Part shown: positions 18,259 through 28,279 of the stretch, in pieces
Layout: every line of letters begins with the position of its first letter
Numbering within the stretch: the first letter of the stretch is position 1
Assembly: GCF_001695835.1 (NCBI RefSeq)
Contig: NZ_MBSO01000033.1
Location: forward strand, 1-52,114
DNA length: 52,114 bases
Direction: 5' to 3'
Origin: Ensifer sp. LC11
Lineage (GTDB): Bacteria > Pseudomonadota > Alphaproteobacteria > Rhizobiales > Rhizobiaceae
Notes under the pieces: generated by a model
What the model was told of the DNA's origin: nothing
Databases searched by the model: none
Seen by the model: only the letters and a program-made list of their open reading frames with translations
Made by a program: the position numbers and the translations under genes

Positions 18259-19139
18259 TCTTTGGGCTCCGGAGCGAGGGACTGGAAATCGAACAGCTTG
18301 GGATCGAGCAGGTGTGAGGGGTTCACGTGGCCGAGCGCGCGCAGCATCGTGTCCTTGCGGCCGGGCATGCGCCGCTCGATATCGGCAAGCATCGCCTTCA
18401 TCGCATTGCGCTCGAGGCCGTCCTGCGAACCGCAGAGGTCGCAGGGGATGATCGGAAACTCCATGGCCGCAGCGAACTTGGCAAGATCGTCCTCGGCCGC
18501 ATAGGCGAGCGGGCGAAGCAGCATCAGATCACCCTCGTCGTTCAGCAACTTCGCCGGCATCGAGGCGAGCCGGCCGCCATGGAAGAAGTTCATGAAGAAG
18601 GTTTCGAGAATGTCCTCGCGGTGATGGCCGAGTACCAGCGCGTCGCAGCCCTCTTCGCGGGCGATGCGATAGAGGTTGCCGCGCCTGAGCCGCGAACAGA
18701 GCGAGCAGTAGGTCGCCCCCGTCGGCACCTTCTCCTTCACGATCGAATAGGTGTCGCGATACTCGATACGGTGCTTGACGCCGATCGATTGCAGATACTC
18801 CGGCAGGATATGCTTTGGAAAGTTCGGCTGGCCCTGGTCGAGATTACAGGCGATCAGCTCCACCGGGAGCAGCCCACGCCATTTGAGGTCCATCAGGAGC
18901 GCCAGCAGGCTGTAGCTGTCTTTGCCGCCGGAAAGACCGATGAGCCAGCGCTTTGCGCCCTTCATCATGCCGAAATCGTCAAGTGCCTGCCGCGTCTGGC
19001 GCAGCAGGCGCTTGCGCAGCTTGTTGAACGAGACGGACGACGGCATGCGGCTGAAAAGCGGATGGGCGCCAGCGTCGATCTCGGTCTCATCAAAAACGGT
19101 ATCGGCCTGGTCTTGCGACGCGTTGAGCGAAAGGTCCAT
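18255..19139 (-). CDS. ttcA: tRNA 2-thiocytidine(32) synthetase TtcA
   Basis: With the start at 19139 ([10 protein letters not shown], preceded by AGGATCC about 8 nt upstream) this is a 294-residue PP-loop ATPase. SGGKDS at 70-75 is the ATP pyrophosphatase loop. CSLC (Cys145, Cys148) and CDLC (Cys233, Cys236) supply the cysteines that hold the [4Fe-4S] cluster in Ttc[20 protein letters not shown] is a family signature. The enzyme thiolates cytidine 32 of some tRNAs. A longer GTG-type start at 19184 is less likely. It is the first gene of a two-gene unit with the phosphatase. Confidence 0.93.
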   Translation of the reverse strand: MDLSLNASQDQADTVFDETEIDAGAHPLFSRMPSSVSFNKLRKRLLRQTRQALDDFGMMKGAKRWLIGLSGGKDSYSLLALLMDLKWRGLLPVELIACNLDQGQPNFPKHILPEYLQSIGVKHRIEYRDTYSIVKEKVPTGATYCSLCSRLRRGNLYRIAREEGCDALVLGHHREDILETFFMNFFHGGRLASMPAKLLNDEGDLMLLRPLAYAAEDDLAKFAAAMEFPIIPCDLCGSQDGLERNAMKAMLADIERRMPGRKDTMLRALGHVNPSHLLDPKLFDFQSLAPEPKE

Positions 19140-19249
19140 GGCGGGGATCCTGTGCGGCAGGCGGGTACAATCGGTACCCGGCAAATCTTGGCCTGCACTT
19201 GCCCGCTCCGGCTGTCAAGATCAAGGAAAATCGGCCGAGGGCCAGTGCT

Positions 19250-20197
19250 TTACGGGCCGAACACCGACCAGCTGGTGCGCGCCGCAAGCATTTCGAGCGC
19301 CAGCGAGCCGAGCAGCGAGTTGCCGTTTTCGTTGAGGCCCGGCGACCAGACGGCAACCGAGGCCTTGCCCGGTGCGACCGCCATAATGCCGCCGCCGACG
19401 CCGCTCTTGCCGGGCAGACCAACGCGGTAGGCAAAGTCGCCCGAGCCATCGTAGTGGCCGCAGGTCAGCATCAGCGCATTGATGCGTCGCGCGCGCTGGC
19501 GCGAGACGACGTTATGGCCGGTCAGCGGATTGGTGCCGCCGGCTGCCAGGAACAGCCCGGCCTTTGCCAGCTGGCTGCAGGTCATCGACAGCGCGCAATG
19601 GTGGAAGTAGACGCCGAGTACATGTTCCACCGGATGATCGAGCTTGCCGAAGGAGCGCATGAAATTGGCGAGCGCGAAGTTGCGGTAGCCGGTGGCCGTC
19701 TCGGAGCGTGCCACCTCGTGGTCGATGACGATCTGATCGTCGTCGGCGAGATAGCGGACGAACTGCACGATCTCGCCGATCAGTTCGCGCGGCGTATGGC
19801 CGGCGAGGATCAGGTCGCTGATGGTGATGGCGCCGGCATTGATGAAGGGATTGCGCGGCTTGCCGCCCTCATGCTCGAGCTGGACGATCGAGTTGAACGC
19901 CGAACCCGACGGTTCGCGGCCGACGCGATGCCAGATGTTTTCGCCGTGCTTGCCAAGCGCCAGCGTCAGCGTGAAGACCTTGGAAACGCTCTGGATCGAA
20001 AACGGCACTTCCGCATCACCGACGCGGTAGATCTTGCCATCGGTGGTGACGATCGCCATGCCGAAATGCTTGGCATCGACGCGCGCCAGCTGCGGGATGT
20101 AATCGGCGACCTTGCCCTGGCCGAACCTTGGGCTCAGCTCCCGGTGGATGTCGTCGATGATCGTCTGCAGGTCCTGCGGCACGTTCTGCTCGGGCAT
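19250..20197 (-). CDS. glsA: Glutaminase
   Basis: A 315-residue serine-dependent beta-lactamase-like glutaminase that hydrolyses L-glutamine to glutamate and ammonia. The catalytic SxxK is S70-V-S-K73 in [18 protein letters not shown], and N/Y residues of the active site occur in NPFINAGAI and the later [13 protein letters not shown] segment. The ATG at 20197 has AGAGGGAAG about 5 nt upstream; a GTG at 20212 is a weaker alternative. Length matches the family (about 310). Monocistronic, downstream of rpsD on the same strand but separated by rpsD's terminator. Confidence 0.95.
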   Translation of the reverse strand: MPEQNVPQDLQTIIDDIHRELSPRFGQGKVADYIPQLARVDAKHFGMAIVTTDGKIYRVGDAEVPFSIQSVSKVFTLTLALGKHGENIWHRVGREPSGSAFNSIVQLEHEGGKPRNPFINAGAITISDLILAGHTPRELIGEIVQFVRYLADDDQIVIDHEVARSETATGYRNFALANFMRSFGKLDHPVEHVLGVYFHHCALSMTCSQLAKAGLFLAAGGTNPLTGHNVVSRQRARRINALMLTCGHYDGSGDFAYRVGLPGKSGVGGGIMAVAPGKASVAVWSPGLNENGNSLLGSLALEMLAARTSWSVFGP

Positions 20198-20290
20198 CGG
20201 CTTCCCTCTCACTCACCGCCTTCGGAACGAAGGGATGAAATCGCCATGATCGGAGTGCGGTCGTCTGATCGGCAGGCAGAGGCTACCGAC

Positions 20291-20319
20291 AAAAAAACCG
20301 CCCGTTTCCGGGCGGTTTT
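20291..20319 (-). terminator. Rho-independent terminator of rpsD
   Basis: CCGCCCG (20298-20304), TTTC loop, CGGGCGG (20309-20315), with seven A's at 20291-20297 that become a T-run on the reverse strand. Confidence 0.93.
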
Positions 20320-20347
20320 CGAAACATCATAAGGCGTGAGCCCCGGA

Positions 20348-20965
20348 TTAACGCGAATAGAATTCGACGACGAGGTGCGGTTCCATGACGACGGCGTAAG
20401 GAACGTCGGAGAGAACCGGAACGCGGACGAAGGTCGCGACCATCTTGTTGTGATCGGCTTCGATGTAATCCGGAACGTCGCGCTCAGCGAGCGAAACCGA
20501 TTCGAGAACGGTTACGAGCTGCTTGGACTTTTCCTTGACTTCGATGACGTCGCCCGGCTTGCAACGGTAGGAGCCGATGTTGACGCGAACGCCGTTAACC
20601 TTGACGTGGCCATGGTTGACGAACTGGCGTGCAGCGAAAACGGTCGGAACGAACTTTGCGCGGTAGACGATCGCGTCCAGACGCGACTCGAGCAGACCGA
20701 TCAGGTTTTCCGGGGTGTCGCCCTTGCGGCGGTCAGCTTCAGCGAAGATCGCGCGGAACTGCTTCTCGCGGATGTCGCCGTAGTAGCCCTTGAGCTTCTG
20801 CTTGGCGCGCAGCTGTACACCGAAGTCCGAGAGCTTGGACTTGCGGCGCTGGCCGTGCTGGCCCGGGCCGTATTCGCGGCGGTTCACCGGGGACTTCGGA
20901 CGGCCCCAGATGTTTTCGCCCATACGGCGGTCAATTTTGTACTTGGACGATTCGCGCTTGCTCAT
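20348..20965 (-). CDS. rpsD: 30S ribosomal protein S4
   Basis: A 205-residue S4 protein beginning [20 protein letters not shown]; the start at 20965 is supported by AAAGGAAA 6 nt upstream. The S4 RNA-binding domain is visible ([36 protein letters not shown]). As in other alphaproteobacteria the N-terminal zinc cysteines are absent and the gene lies apart from the alpha ribosomal operon. S4 nucleates 30S assembly. The 5' leader has a small hairpin (GAACCC/GGGTTC, 21033-21050), which could be regulatory but is not diagnostic. Confidence 0.98.
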   Translation of the reverse strand: MSKRESSKYKIDRRMGENIWGRPKSPVNRREYGPGQHGQRRKSKLSDFGVQLRAKQKLKGYYGDIREKQFRAIFAEADRRKGDTPENLIGLLESRLDAIVYRAKFVPTVFAARQFVNHGHVKVNGVRVNIGSYRCKPGDVIEVKEKSKQLVTVLESVSLAERDVPDYIEADHNKMVATFVRVPVLSDVPYAVVMEPHLVVEFYSR

Positions 20966-21191
20966 CGCATTTCCTTTCAAACGGTTACACCGGCCTGTTA
21001 CCAAACCGGATCAAGGAAACACGCCCTCCTCTGAACCCATTTTCGGGTTCTGACAGGTTTCTCACGATCAAGCTGACGGAGAAGCCACGGGACATGTCAA
21101 ATGAAACACCGGACATTTCTGCCCGGCGTTGGGGCGGCTTTAGTGCTTCCGGCCGGCATTGTCAAACGAAATCGCCGCTTTGGGCACCATT

Positions 21192-21719
21192 TCAGGCGGG
21201 GTCGCCAACTGGTTGGCTTTCCAGGGAAACGAGCAGCTTCTTCAAGAGCGCTGCCAGCGCGACGCGCTCCTCTCGGCCAAGACCCTCCAGATAGCGCGCC
21301 TCGCTCGCCATGTCAGCACGAAACGCCGTTTCGGCAAGCGCTACTCCCTTCTGCGTCAACCCGACCACGCTGCTGCGGCCGTCCGATGGCGAACGCTCGC
21401 GCACGATCAGTCCGGCCTTCTGCAGCCGATCAAGCCGATGGGTGAGACCGCCGGACGAGATCATCAGCAACGTATAGAGATCGGTCGGCGTCAGCCGGTA
21501 CGGTGGGCCGGACCGCCGGAGCGTCGAGATGACGTCGAATTCGCCGCGATCGAGACCGAATGCGGCGAAGGTTTCCTCGATCGAGGGCCGCACCAGGTTT
21601 GAAAGCCGGTAGGCGCGCCCGAGGATCGTCATTGGCTCCGTATCGAGATCCGGCAATTCACGGTCCCATTGTGCCCGCAACCGGTCGACGTGGTCCCTCT
21701 TCTCATTGTCATTTCGCAT
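21192..21719 (-). CDS. MarR-family transcriptional regulator
   Basis: A 175-residue winged-helix protein. The DNA-binding part runs from about residue 55 to 125: EFDVISTLRRSGPPYRLTPT, then the recognition helix LYTLLMISSGGLTHRLDRLQKAGLI and the wing RERSPSDGRSSVVGLT. Flanking helices form the MarR dimer interface. It is divergent from a cupin gene, and two palindromes lie in the spacer, so autoregulation and control of the cupin gene are likely. The ligand is unknown; no cysteine switch is present. Confidence 0.92.
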   Translation of the reverse strand: MRNDNEKRDHVDRLRAQWDRELPDLDTEPMTILGRAYRLSNLVRPSIEETFAAFGLDRGEFDVISTLRRSGPPYRLTPTDLYTLLMISSGGLTHRLDRLQKAGLIVRERSPSDGRSSVVGLTQKGVALAETAFRADMASEARYLEGLGREERVALAALLKKLLVSLESQPVGDPA

Positions 21720-21744
21720 CTAACACTCCGGGTTCCTGGCAATA

Positions 21745-21791
21745 TATCTTGACGAGAAGATAGTTTCGAATAATATCTTCTCGTGAAGATA
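21745..21791. promoter_or_regulatory. Two palindromic operators for the MarR protein
   Basis: TATCTT-GACGAG-AAGATA (21745-21762) and TATCTTC-TCGT-GAAGATA (21774-21791) are both 18-bp inverted repeats with the same half-sites, centred 29 bp apart. They fill the AT-rich spacer between the divergent MarR and cupin genes. The number, symmetry and place are typical of MarR operators. Confidence 0.8.
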
Positions 21792-21830
21792 GTTCATTCG
21801 ACCTGACAAGCCAACCCGATGGAGGCCAGC

Positions 21831-22166
21831 ATGTTTCATGTCATTCCGCGTGCAGAGCAGAAGCAGAGCCCCAACCGGACGATCCTGTTCGAAGGAGGGC
21901 AATACGGCACACCGATTTCGCTTTTCCTCATGGATGCCGCGCCTGGACAGGGGCCGGCACTGCATGTCCATCCCTATCCCGAGACCTGGCTCATCCATTC
22001 CGGCGAGGCGGAGTTCACGGTCGGCGAGCAAACGCTCATCGGCAAGGCCGGCGACATCATCGTCGTTGATCCCGGCACGCCACACCGTTTCGTCAACAGC
22101 GGCAACACCCGGCTGGAAATGACCTGCATCCATGCGTCCGACCGGGTCATTCAAGAATGGGTCTGA
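21831..22166 (+). CDS. Small cupin-domain protein
   Basis: A 111-residue single-domain cupin. GPALHVHPYPETW provides His45, His47 and Glu51, and PGTPHRF provides His85, so the 3-His/1-Glu metal site is complete. The start at 21831 is chosen over the ATG at 21819 because GGAGG lies 5 nt upstream. Such stand-alone cupins can be dioxygenases, isomerases or binding proteins; substrate unknown. Likely repressed by the divergent MarR regulator. Confidence 0.88.
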   Translation: MFHVIPRAEQKQSPNRTILFEGGQYGTPISLFLMDAAPGQGPALHVHPYPETWLIHSGEAEFTVGEQTLIGKAGDIIVVDPGTPHRFVNSGNTRLEMTCIHASDRVIQEWV

Positions 22167-22244
22167 AACAGGCCACGACGGGCGCCCTCGCCCGCTCTCA
22201 CGCGACTGTTTGACAAGAAAAGAAGCCTCGATTGGAAGCCGGGC

Positions 22245-23762
22245 TCACTCCGCCGCTGCGGCCGCCGGATCCACCGTATCCGGTCCGTTCGCGTCGCCAG
22301 GGGCGGTCTCGCAGCCGAGATCCGGAAAGGCGACGATGCGCTTGCCCGAGAAATCGGCATGGACGACGATCAGCCCATGCTCTTCGAAGTAGCCGAGCAG
22401 GCGACGCGCGCGGCGGGCCGAATGGGTTCCGTAAGCGCGCGCGATCATTGCATCGGAGGGGCATGGCAGACGCCGCACGGCCGCCTGCGCCATCATCAGG
22501 AACACCGCCTGCAGGTCTTCGGTGACGCGATCGGCAAGCAGCAGCGCTTGAGCCCAGGTCTCGCTCGCCGCCGTTTCCGCATCGACCCCGGAGCGCGCGA
22601 CCGCCATCTTGCGGCGGAAGGCACTGAGAGACAGCGCCGTCCCGGACGGCAGGCGGCGAATGCGGCAACGCACGAGGAAGTCCTGGAACAGTTCCGCATC
22701 AGGCCGGAAGGCCGCTTCGGGATTGGCGAGGATTTCCAGGAACACGCTGTCAAGCAGCCCTTCCCGCTCCTCTGGCGTCAGTTCCGGTTGCGCAGGGCGC
22801 ATCTCGACCGGGGCAACAGGCTCGGGTCGAGGCCGCGACAGTTCCGCAAGGATGTCCGTCGCCGGACGCGGCGGCGGCGCGGCGCGCCGCATGATCGGCC
22901 GCGTCAGCTCATCCGGATCCGGCGTGAAGATCAGGTCCTCGACATCCTGTGGAGCCTCCGGCAGCGGCATCAGCTTCGGGCTGGTCGAACGGGCCGAAGT
23001 CTCGACAGTACCGATCGTCACCCTGAGCGGCCGCCGCGAAAGGGCTGGGCCTAGTGCGACGAACGAACCGCGCTTCAGGTCGCGGAACATTTCCGCCGTG
23101 CGCCGGTCCATGCCGAGCAGATCGGCCGCACGCAGCATGTCGATGTCGAGGAAGGTGCGGCCCATCAGGAAGTTGGAGGCTTCGGCCGCAACGTTCTTGG
23201 CGAGCTTTGCCAGACGCTGTGTGGCAATGACACCGGCAAGCCCACGCTTACGGCCGCGACACATGAGGTTGGTCATGGCGCCGAGCGAAATCTTGCGCAC
23301 CTCTTCAGTGACGTCGCCTGCGACCGACGGTGCAAACATCTGCGCCTCGTCGACCACCACCAGCACCGGATACCAGTATTCGCGGTCAGCATCGAACATG
23401 GCGTTCAGGAACACGCCGGCATTGCGCATCTGCTGCTCGATATCGAGCCCTTCGAGCGAGAGCACGCAGGAGACGCGGTGCTGGCGGATGCGGTTGGCGA
23501 TGCCGATCAATTCCGCATCGGTGCGCTCGCCTTCGACGACGACATGTCCGAACTTGTCGGCAAGCGTAACGAAATCGCCTTCGGGATCGATGATGCATTG
23601 CTGCACCCAGGGTGCCGATTGCTCCAGCAGCCGGCGCAAAAGATGCGACTTGCCCGAACCGGAATTGCCCTGAACCAGGAGACGGGTGGCCAGAAGCTCT
23701 TCGATATCGAGCGAGGCCGAGGTCCCTTCGGACGTCGTTCCCATATCGATGCCGACCTTCAT
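22245..23762 (-). CDS. HerA-like/DUF87 ATP-binding protein
   Basis: A 505-residue ATPase. The N-terminal half is a HerA/FtsK-type RecA fold with Walker A GNSGSGKS (32-39), Walker B VLVVVDEA (133-140) and an IATQRLAKL sensor region near 195. It is followed by a Pro-rich linker (about 300-345) and a helical C-terminal domain with a winged-helix-like stretch (ARRARRLLGYFEEHGLIVV). Start 23762 has GAGGTGG just upstream; a longer frame to 23849 lacks a signal. HerA proteins pump DNA with the nuclease NurA in archaea, and bacterial relatives occur in defence systems. No nuclease partner is next to it, so the role is open. Confidence 0.85.
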   Translation of the reverse strand: MKVGIDMGTTSEGTSASLDIEELLATRLLVQGNSGSGKSHLLRRLLEQSAPWVQQCIIDPEGDFVTLADKFGHVVVEGERTDAELIGIANRIRQHRVSCVLSLEGLDIEQQMRNAGVFLNAMFDADREYWYPVLVVVDEAQMFAPSVAGDVTEEVRKISLGAMTNLMCRGRKRGLAGVIATQRLAKLAKNVAAEASNFLMGRTFLDIDMLRAADLLGMDRRTAEMFRDLKRGSFVALGPALSRRPLRVTIGTVETSARSTSPKLMPLPEAPQDVEDLIFTPDPDELTRPIMRRAAPPPRPATDILAELSRPRPEPVAPVEMRPAQPELTPEEREGLLDSVFLEILANPEAAFRPDAELFQDFLVRCRIRRLPSGTALSLSAFRRKMAVARSGVDAETAASETWAQALLLADRVTEDLQAVFLMMAQAAVRRLPCPSDAMIARAYGTHSARRARRLLGYFEEHGLIVVHADFSGKRIVAFPDLGCETAPGDANGPDTVDPAAAAAE

Positions 23763-24091
23763 GTCCACCTCTTCGTGCGAGAGCGTTCCGCTTGTCGAAC
23801 CGCTCAATGTGTTGGTTTCATGCAATTCCGGGCGCAAACGCCTGCGCACTTCTGCTGCAATGCTTTAGATGATTCGCGATCATGCGGAGACCGCCAATGG
23901 AGCGACACCTAGCACGGTTTTCCCGGAAATCGTGCCGTCGACACAGAAAACCCACAGGGAATACGCGCTTCGCGCCACACGGCCGCCGCTTACCGACTGC
24001 AAGACAAAGTTGCGTCGACATCGTCAGCGCCCTTTCATCAGCGACAGCGCGAGCCCATATGCTTGGAACGCAACAAGGATCAGGGGGAACG
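23763..24091. other. Intergenic region between the HerA-like gene and a small membrane-protein gene
   Basis: 329 bp between two genes that diverge from it. It must hold the promoter of the HerA-like gene and of the small gene at 24092. Open frames on both strands here have no start signals or recognisable products. I see no hairpin terminator or repeat. Confidence 0.5.
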
Positions 24092-24277
24092 ATGCGTCGG
24101 AGCGAATCGGAACAGCAACTGCAGATGAACAACCTCGATCAGCGCATGCGCGATGCCTATGAGGGCGGCCAACCCGTCCTGTCAAAGGCGCAAGCCGCCT
24201 CCGTCCGCCACAAGAACTTCCTGCTTTTATGCGGCTTGGTGTCCTTGATCGCGATCCTGCTGGCGATCCTCTTCTAG
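24092..24277 (+). CDS. Small tail-anchored-like membrane protein, unknown
   Basis: A 61-residue protein starting [20 protein letters not shown], with AGGGGGA about 5 nt before the ATG. The first 40 residues are charged and helical; the last 20 ([20 protein letters not shown]) form one membrane helix ending at the C-terminus. The orientation resembles a tail-anchored protein. Its stop overlaps the convergent murI stop by 4 bp (24274-24277). The good ribosome site and clear helix support it as real. No family recognised. Confidence 0.65.
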   Translation: MRRSESEQQLQMNNLDQRMRDAYEGGQPVLSKAQAASVRHKNFLLLCGLVSLIAILLAILF

Positions 24278-25119
24278 CCGACCGGCTCGGCCTGCCCCGC
24301 CTGCGCTTCGACGCTCGCGTTCGGCATCACCGTCAGGCCGAAACCCTGCATCAGCCGGCGCGTCGCAAAATCCGGTTTGCCCGAGGTGAAGATGGCCGGG
24401 TCCTGACCGTTCAGCGGCTCGAAACCGTTCGGCTGCGGTACCAGCGAGCGCGCACGTCGGGCAATCGCTTCGGCCGGGTCCAGCCAGTCGACCGGCCAGG
24501 GCGCAAGCCTGCGGAAGATGTTGGCGACAAAGGGATAATGCGTGCAGGCGAGCACGACGATGTCGGTCTTGCGGCCGTCCATCTCGACGAAACACGGGGC
24601 GATCTCGGCAAGCACGGCCTCGTCGTCCAGCTTCTCGCCGCGGATATAGGCCTCGGCCATCTTGGCGAGGTTCTCGGAGCCGACGAGCCGCACGTGACAC
24701 TGGCTGGCGAAGGACTGGATGAGATCGCGGGTATAGGCGCGCTTGACGGTACCCGGCGTCGCCAGCACCGAAACGAGGCCTGAGCGGGTGCGTTCCGCCG
24801 CCGGCTTGATTGCCGGAACCGTGCCGACGAAGGTCATGTGCGGATAGGCTGCGCGCAGATCGGCGCCAACAAGCGTGAACGCCGTGTTGCAGGCGATCAC
24901 GCAGAGTTCCGGATCGTGTTCGGCAAGCAGCCGGCCGAAGAGTGCGACCACCCTCTCCTTCAGCGCCGCCTCTTCCCAGCCGCCATAGGGAAAGCCGGCG
25001 TCGTCGGCGATGTAGATGAAATGCCGCTCGGGCATCAGCACCCTCGCCTCGCGCAGCACGGTCAAGCCGCCGATGCCGCTGTCAAAGACGAGGATGGGTT
25101 TCAGTTCACTCGCTGTCAC
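24274..25119 (-). CDS. murI: Glutamate racemase
   Basis: A 281-residue racemase making D-glutamate for peptidoglycan. The cofactor-free two-cysteine site is complete: Cys77 in IACNTAF and Cys192 in LACTHYPF, with Asp13 in FDSGIGG. The GTG at 25119 is preferred because the protein then starts [18 protein letters not shown]; a second GTG at 25164 would only add a tail lying inside the upstream gene. With the 25119 start the gene overlaps the end of the trmJ-like gene by 14 bp, so the two are co-transcribed and probably translationally coupled. Confidence 0.93.
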   Translation of the reverse strand: MTASELKPILVFDSGIGGLTVLREARVLMPERHFIYIADDAGFPYGGWEEAALKERVVALFGRLLAEHDPELCVIACNTAFTLVGADLRAAYPHMTFVGTVPAIKPAAERTRSGLVSVLATPGTVKRAYTRDLIQSFASQCHVRLVGSENLAKMAEAYIRGEKLDDEAVLAEIAPCFVEMDGRKTDIVVLACTHYPFVANIFRRLAPWPVDWLDPAEAIARRARSLVPQPNGFEPLNGQDPAIFTSGKPDFATRRLMQGFGLTVMPNASVEAQAGQAEPVG

Positions 25120-25951
25120 CTTTGTCTCGCACTTTCCTGCTGTGCTCGCCCCTGCTGTGATCACCCGGAGCGCCGGAACCGCGCGGGTTTTCCCGCGTGA
25201 ACCGGTCGAGCGAAGAAATGACGCCGCGCAGCACCTGGATTTCCGATTCGGTAAAGGATGGTCTGGTCAGAACGGCCCGCAGGTTCTCGACCAATTTCGG
25301 CTTTTTGTCGGCGGAGCGGAAGTAGTTGCGCGCGTCGAGTGCTTCCTCGACATGCTCGAACAGCCCCTGCAGATGTTCCTTGGTGGCGGGCCGTTGCTCG
25401 ATCGCCTGGAACGAGGTCTGGTCCTCCGATTCCATGCCGGTTTTCAGCCACTCGTAGGACATCAGAAGCACGGCCTGCGCCAGATTGAGCGAGGCGAAGG
25501 CCGGATTGACCGGAAAGGTCACAATCTCGTCGGCAAGCGCCACCTCTTCGTTGGTGAGCCCGGTGCGCTCGCGCCCGAACAGGATTCCGGTCTTCTCGCC
25601 AGTCTGAAAGCGCTGGCGCAGCGTGCGCGCGGCTACGATCGGCGAGCGCACCGGCTTGTAGCCATCACGGTCGCGCGCCGTCGTCGCATAGACGAAATTG
25701 AGGTCGGCGATCGCCTCTTCGACCGAACCATAGAGCTTGGCAGCGTCGATCACGTGGTCGGCGCGGCTGGCCGCGGAGCGTGCCTTTTCGCTCGGCCAAC
25801 CGTCGCGCGGATTGACGAGCCGGAGCTCCGCCAGGCCGAAATTCGCCATGGCCCGAGCCACCATGCCGATGTTTTCGCCGAGTTGGGGATAGGCGAGAAT
25901 GATCGCCGGCCCTTCCGCCAGAAGTTCGCGCTCGCTGTTCGTACCTGCCAT
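25106..25951 (-). CDS. trmJ: TrmJ-like SPOUT RNA methyltransferase
   Basis: A 281-residue protein starting [14 protein letters not shown] at 25951. It is a trefoil-knot SPOUT methyltransferase of the TrmH/TrmJ group, with the three motifs [34 protein letters not shown] and [17 protein letters not shown]. TrmJ methylates the 2'-OH of nucleotide 32 of certain tRNAs. The specific target is inferred from the family; a 23S rRNA target is possible. The charged, disordered C-terminal tail overlaps the murI start. Confidence 0.88.
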   Translation of the reverse strand: MAGTNSERELLAEGPAIILAYPQLGENIGMVARAMANFGLAELRLVNPRDGWPSEKARSAASRADHVIDAAKLYGSVEEAIADLNFVYATTARDRDGYKPVRSPIVAARTLRQRFQTGEKTGILFGRERTGLTNEEVALADEIVTFPVNPAFASLNLAQAVLLMSYEWLKTGMESEDQTSFQAIEQRPATKEHLQGLFEHVEEALDARNYFRSADKKPKLVENLRAVLTRPSFTESEIQVLRGVISSLDRFTRENPRGSGAPGDHSRGEHSRKVRDKGDSE

Positions 25952-26025
25952 TTCCGTAGCCTTCGCCTTTCGTTCGGCGCTTCCCTTGCACAAATGCCGG
26001 CGAAATTAAAGACCGGCTCCCGGTT

Positions 26026-28002
26026 CTACAGGTGAAGACGGTTGAGCGATACGCCGATCATCTCCAGGCCAAGCTCGGCATCGTCTCTGGAAATCGGCAG
26101 GTGCCGGTCAACAGGCGCACCGATCCGGCCGACTTGATAGAAATAGGTCGAAGCCTTCCCGCGGACCGATCGAACGCGCGCGATGTTCTCGTCAAGATCG
26201 GCGGTGAAATCGGAACCTTCGGTTGTCGCATCCGTGCCGACACGCCGCGCGAAGACCCGCGCCCAATAGGTGCAGGCGAGAAAGATGGCGAGCGTCTGGC
26301 GGACATGGCCGGGGCGCGTGACCAGTTGCCAGGGCAGTCCGAGCGGTTTTGCCGCCGCCGCCAGATCACGATAGGCCCGGTCGAGCGCTTGAGAGCGGGC
26401 AACGAGAGCCAGACCCGAGGCCCCGTCCCTTGCCGCCTGCAGCAGCCCCGTCAGTTCGTCGCACCACGTCACCACAGCGGCACCAAGCGTCGTGCGGGTG
26501 CGCGTCGGAAAAACGAAGAAGGCGACGGCCGCCCCTGCAAGCGAGCCTATCAACGTTTCCTCCAGCCGTAGCTGCAACAGCTGCGGCGTTAGCACACCCA
26601 TCAGGCCGTAGAGCAGCGACAGCACGATCGAAACGAAGAAGGTCATCGTCGCATAGGAGACGGCGAGGAAATAGAAGGCGAGAAAGACGCAGAGGGCGCA
26701 GAGCGGCAGCACCAGATAAATGTTTCCGCCGACAAGCGTGCCGGCGACGATGCCCACCACGATGCCGAACAATGTACCAGCCGAACGCTGCAGCGCCTTG
26801 ACCGCCGTGTCGCCGCGCGAGCGGGTATTGGTAAAGACGAGAAAGGCCGCCAACACGGCCCAGAACCAGCGCTCGCGCGACAGCATCAGACCGAAGATCA
26901 TGGCGATGCCGGAGGCAAGCGTGATCTGGATCGCCGTCTTCAGCGCCGGATCGTCGAGCGACGGCTTCCAGCGGGTAGCGACGCTGCCTGTTGCCGCTGC
27001 CGGTTCTTCGAGGTCCGCGGGCGACAGCTTCGCGAGGCTCCGCGCGAGCCTCTGGCGCACGTTGCGAAGCCAAAGCAGCGCCTTCACTGTCTCTTCGCGG
27101 CGAGCGCTCGCATCACTCAGTCGCGCGGTCTCCTCGTCGATCCTCTCGCCATCGCGCGCGATCAGCGCCTCCACCAGCGCCGGCGGTGGCATGGCCTGAA
27201 AACTGAGCACGATCACGCTCTCGGCCGCCAGATGAAGGTCGAAAAGGTTGACGACGAGATCGGCGGAAGCGATGCCTGGCTCCGGTTCCGGCCGCCGGTT
27301 TTCCGTCGGGATGAAGCTCTCCGCCATCAGCACCGCTTCCTTCAGCCGCTCTTCGGCCGCATGCAGACGGCGACGGTCGGCATCCGAGAGAACCGGCTTG
27401 CGGGCAATGTCCAAGAGCTGCAGCAGCATCTGGTCGACGCGCCGCTGGACGCTGGCCGCGGCGCGCAGCAGGTCGCGATAACGGTCATCCGGCAGCAGCC
27501 GCGTGCGAACAAGATGCGCGACCGTCGCGGACACGGCCGCTCCGAAGAACAGCGCCGGCAACTGATCGGCCGTCGGGCGAAGATAGGCGCCGGTGAAGTA
27601 GGACATGAAGGCGAACATGCCGACGGCAAAGCCGCGTGGGCCGAAGGATCGGCTGTAGACCGCGAGAAAGATGATCAGCAGAAACACGACGTCGGAGAGA
27701 TAACGGTGATTCTCGAGGAGCGAAGCAAGCGCGACCATCGAGACGCCAACAACAACGGCAATGATGCGGGTAAGGCGTTGCCCGGCAACGGTGCGGTCGC
27801 GCACCGCCAACCCGCCTTCGACGGACAGCGAGGCGGCAAGACCGTAGGCCGCCGGCGGCAACGGCACGATCAGATAATGGACGGCCATCAGGATCAGAAC
27901 GGAAACGACGATCGTGGCGGTGATGCGGGACGCCTGGCGCAGCCGGGAGAAGGCCGGATCGTTGGCAAGGAGCCAATCACGCATACGGGAACGAAGTGTC
28001 AT
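26026..28002 (-). CDS. FUSC-family efflux protein (aromatic acid/fusaric acid type)
   Basis: A 658-residue membrane protein in the duplicated FUSC layout: a first helix bundle (about residues 20-175), a cytoplasmic region of about 170 residues, and a second bundle (about 350-480), followed by a soluble C-terminal domain. The second bundle starts with DDPALKTAIQITLASGIAMI and has ERWFWAVLAAFLVFTNTRSR, typical of the FUSC/AaeB group. Start 28002 (MTLRSRMRDWLLANDPAF) is chosen because upstream in-frame sequence looks non-coding. FUSC proteins usually export aromatic acids together with a membrane-fusion protein, but none is encoded next to it here. Substrate unknown. Confidence 0.85.
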   Translation of the reverse strand: MTLRSRMRDWLLANDPAFSRLRQASRITATIVVSVLILMAVHYLIVPLPPAAYGLAASLSVEGGLAVRDRTVAGQRLTRIIAVVVGVSMVALASLLENHRYLSDVVFLLIIFLAVYSRSFGPRGFAVGMFAFMSYFTGAYLRPTADQLPALFFGAAVSATVAHLVRTRLLPDDRYRDLLRAAASVQRRVDQMLLQLLDIARKPVLSDADRRRLHAAEERLKEAVLMAESFIPTENRRPEPEPGIASADLVVNLFDLHLAAESVIVLSFQAMPPPALVEALIARDGERIDEETARLSDASARREETVKALLWLRNVRQRLARSLAKLSPADLEEPAAATGSVATRWKPSLDDPALKTAIQITLASGIAMIFGLMLSRERWFWAVLAAFLVFTNTRSRGDTAVKALQRSAGTLFGIVVGIVAGTLVGGNIYLVLPLCALCVFLAFYFLAVSYATMTFFVSIVLSLLYGLMGVLTPQLLQLRLEETLIGSLAGAAVAFFVFPTRTRTTLGAAVVTWCDELTGLLQAARDGASGLALVARSQALDRAYRDLAAAAKPLGLPWQLVTRPGHVRQTLAIFLACTYWARVFARRVGTDATTEGSDFTADLDENIARVRSVRGKASTYFYQVGRIGAPVDRHLPISRDDAELGLEMIGVSLNRLHL

Positions 28003-28279
28003 CGGATGCCTTTGCCTGTCTGCGGTCGCCTGCAACAGCGCGCCGCCTCGCCGGTCGTTCCCTGCATAGCGGCAGATGCCACCTTTGCAAGGCCGGCAGC
28101 GTTCAAAGTCTAGCAGGAAAGACTTGCCAAACCCTTGGTCTCCACCGGGTTTTGCCTGCATCCAAAGTTTCGGCCAAGCATGCTTTGCGTCGCCGGTTCT
28201 GAGTGCTATAGGGCACAGGATTTTTCAGAGAGGAAGGGACATCGCTCCCGCTGTCCCGCATAAGCTACGAGGCATATTC

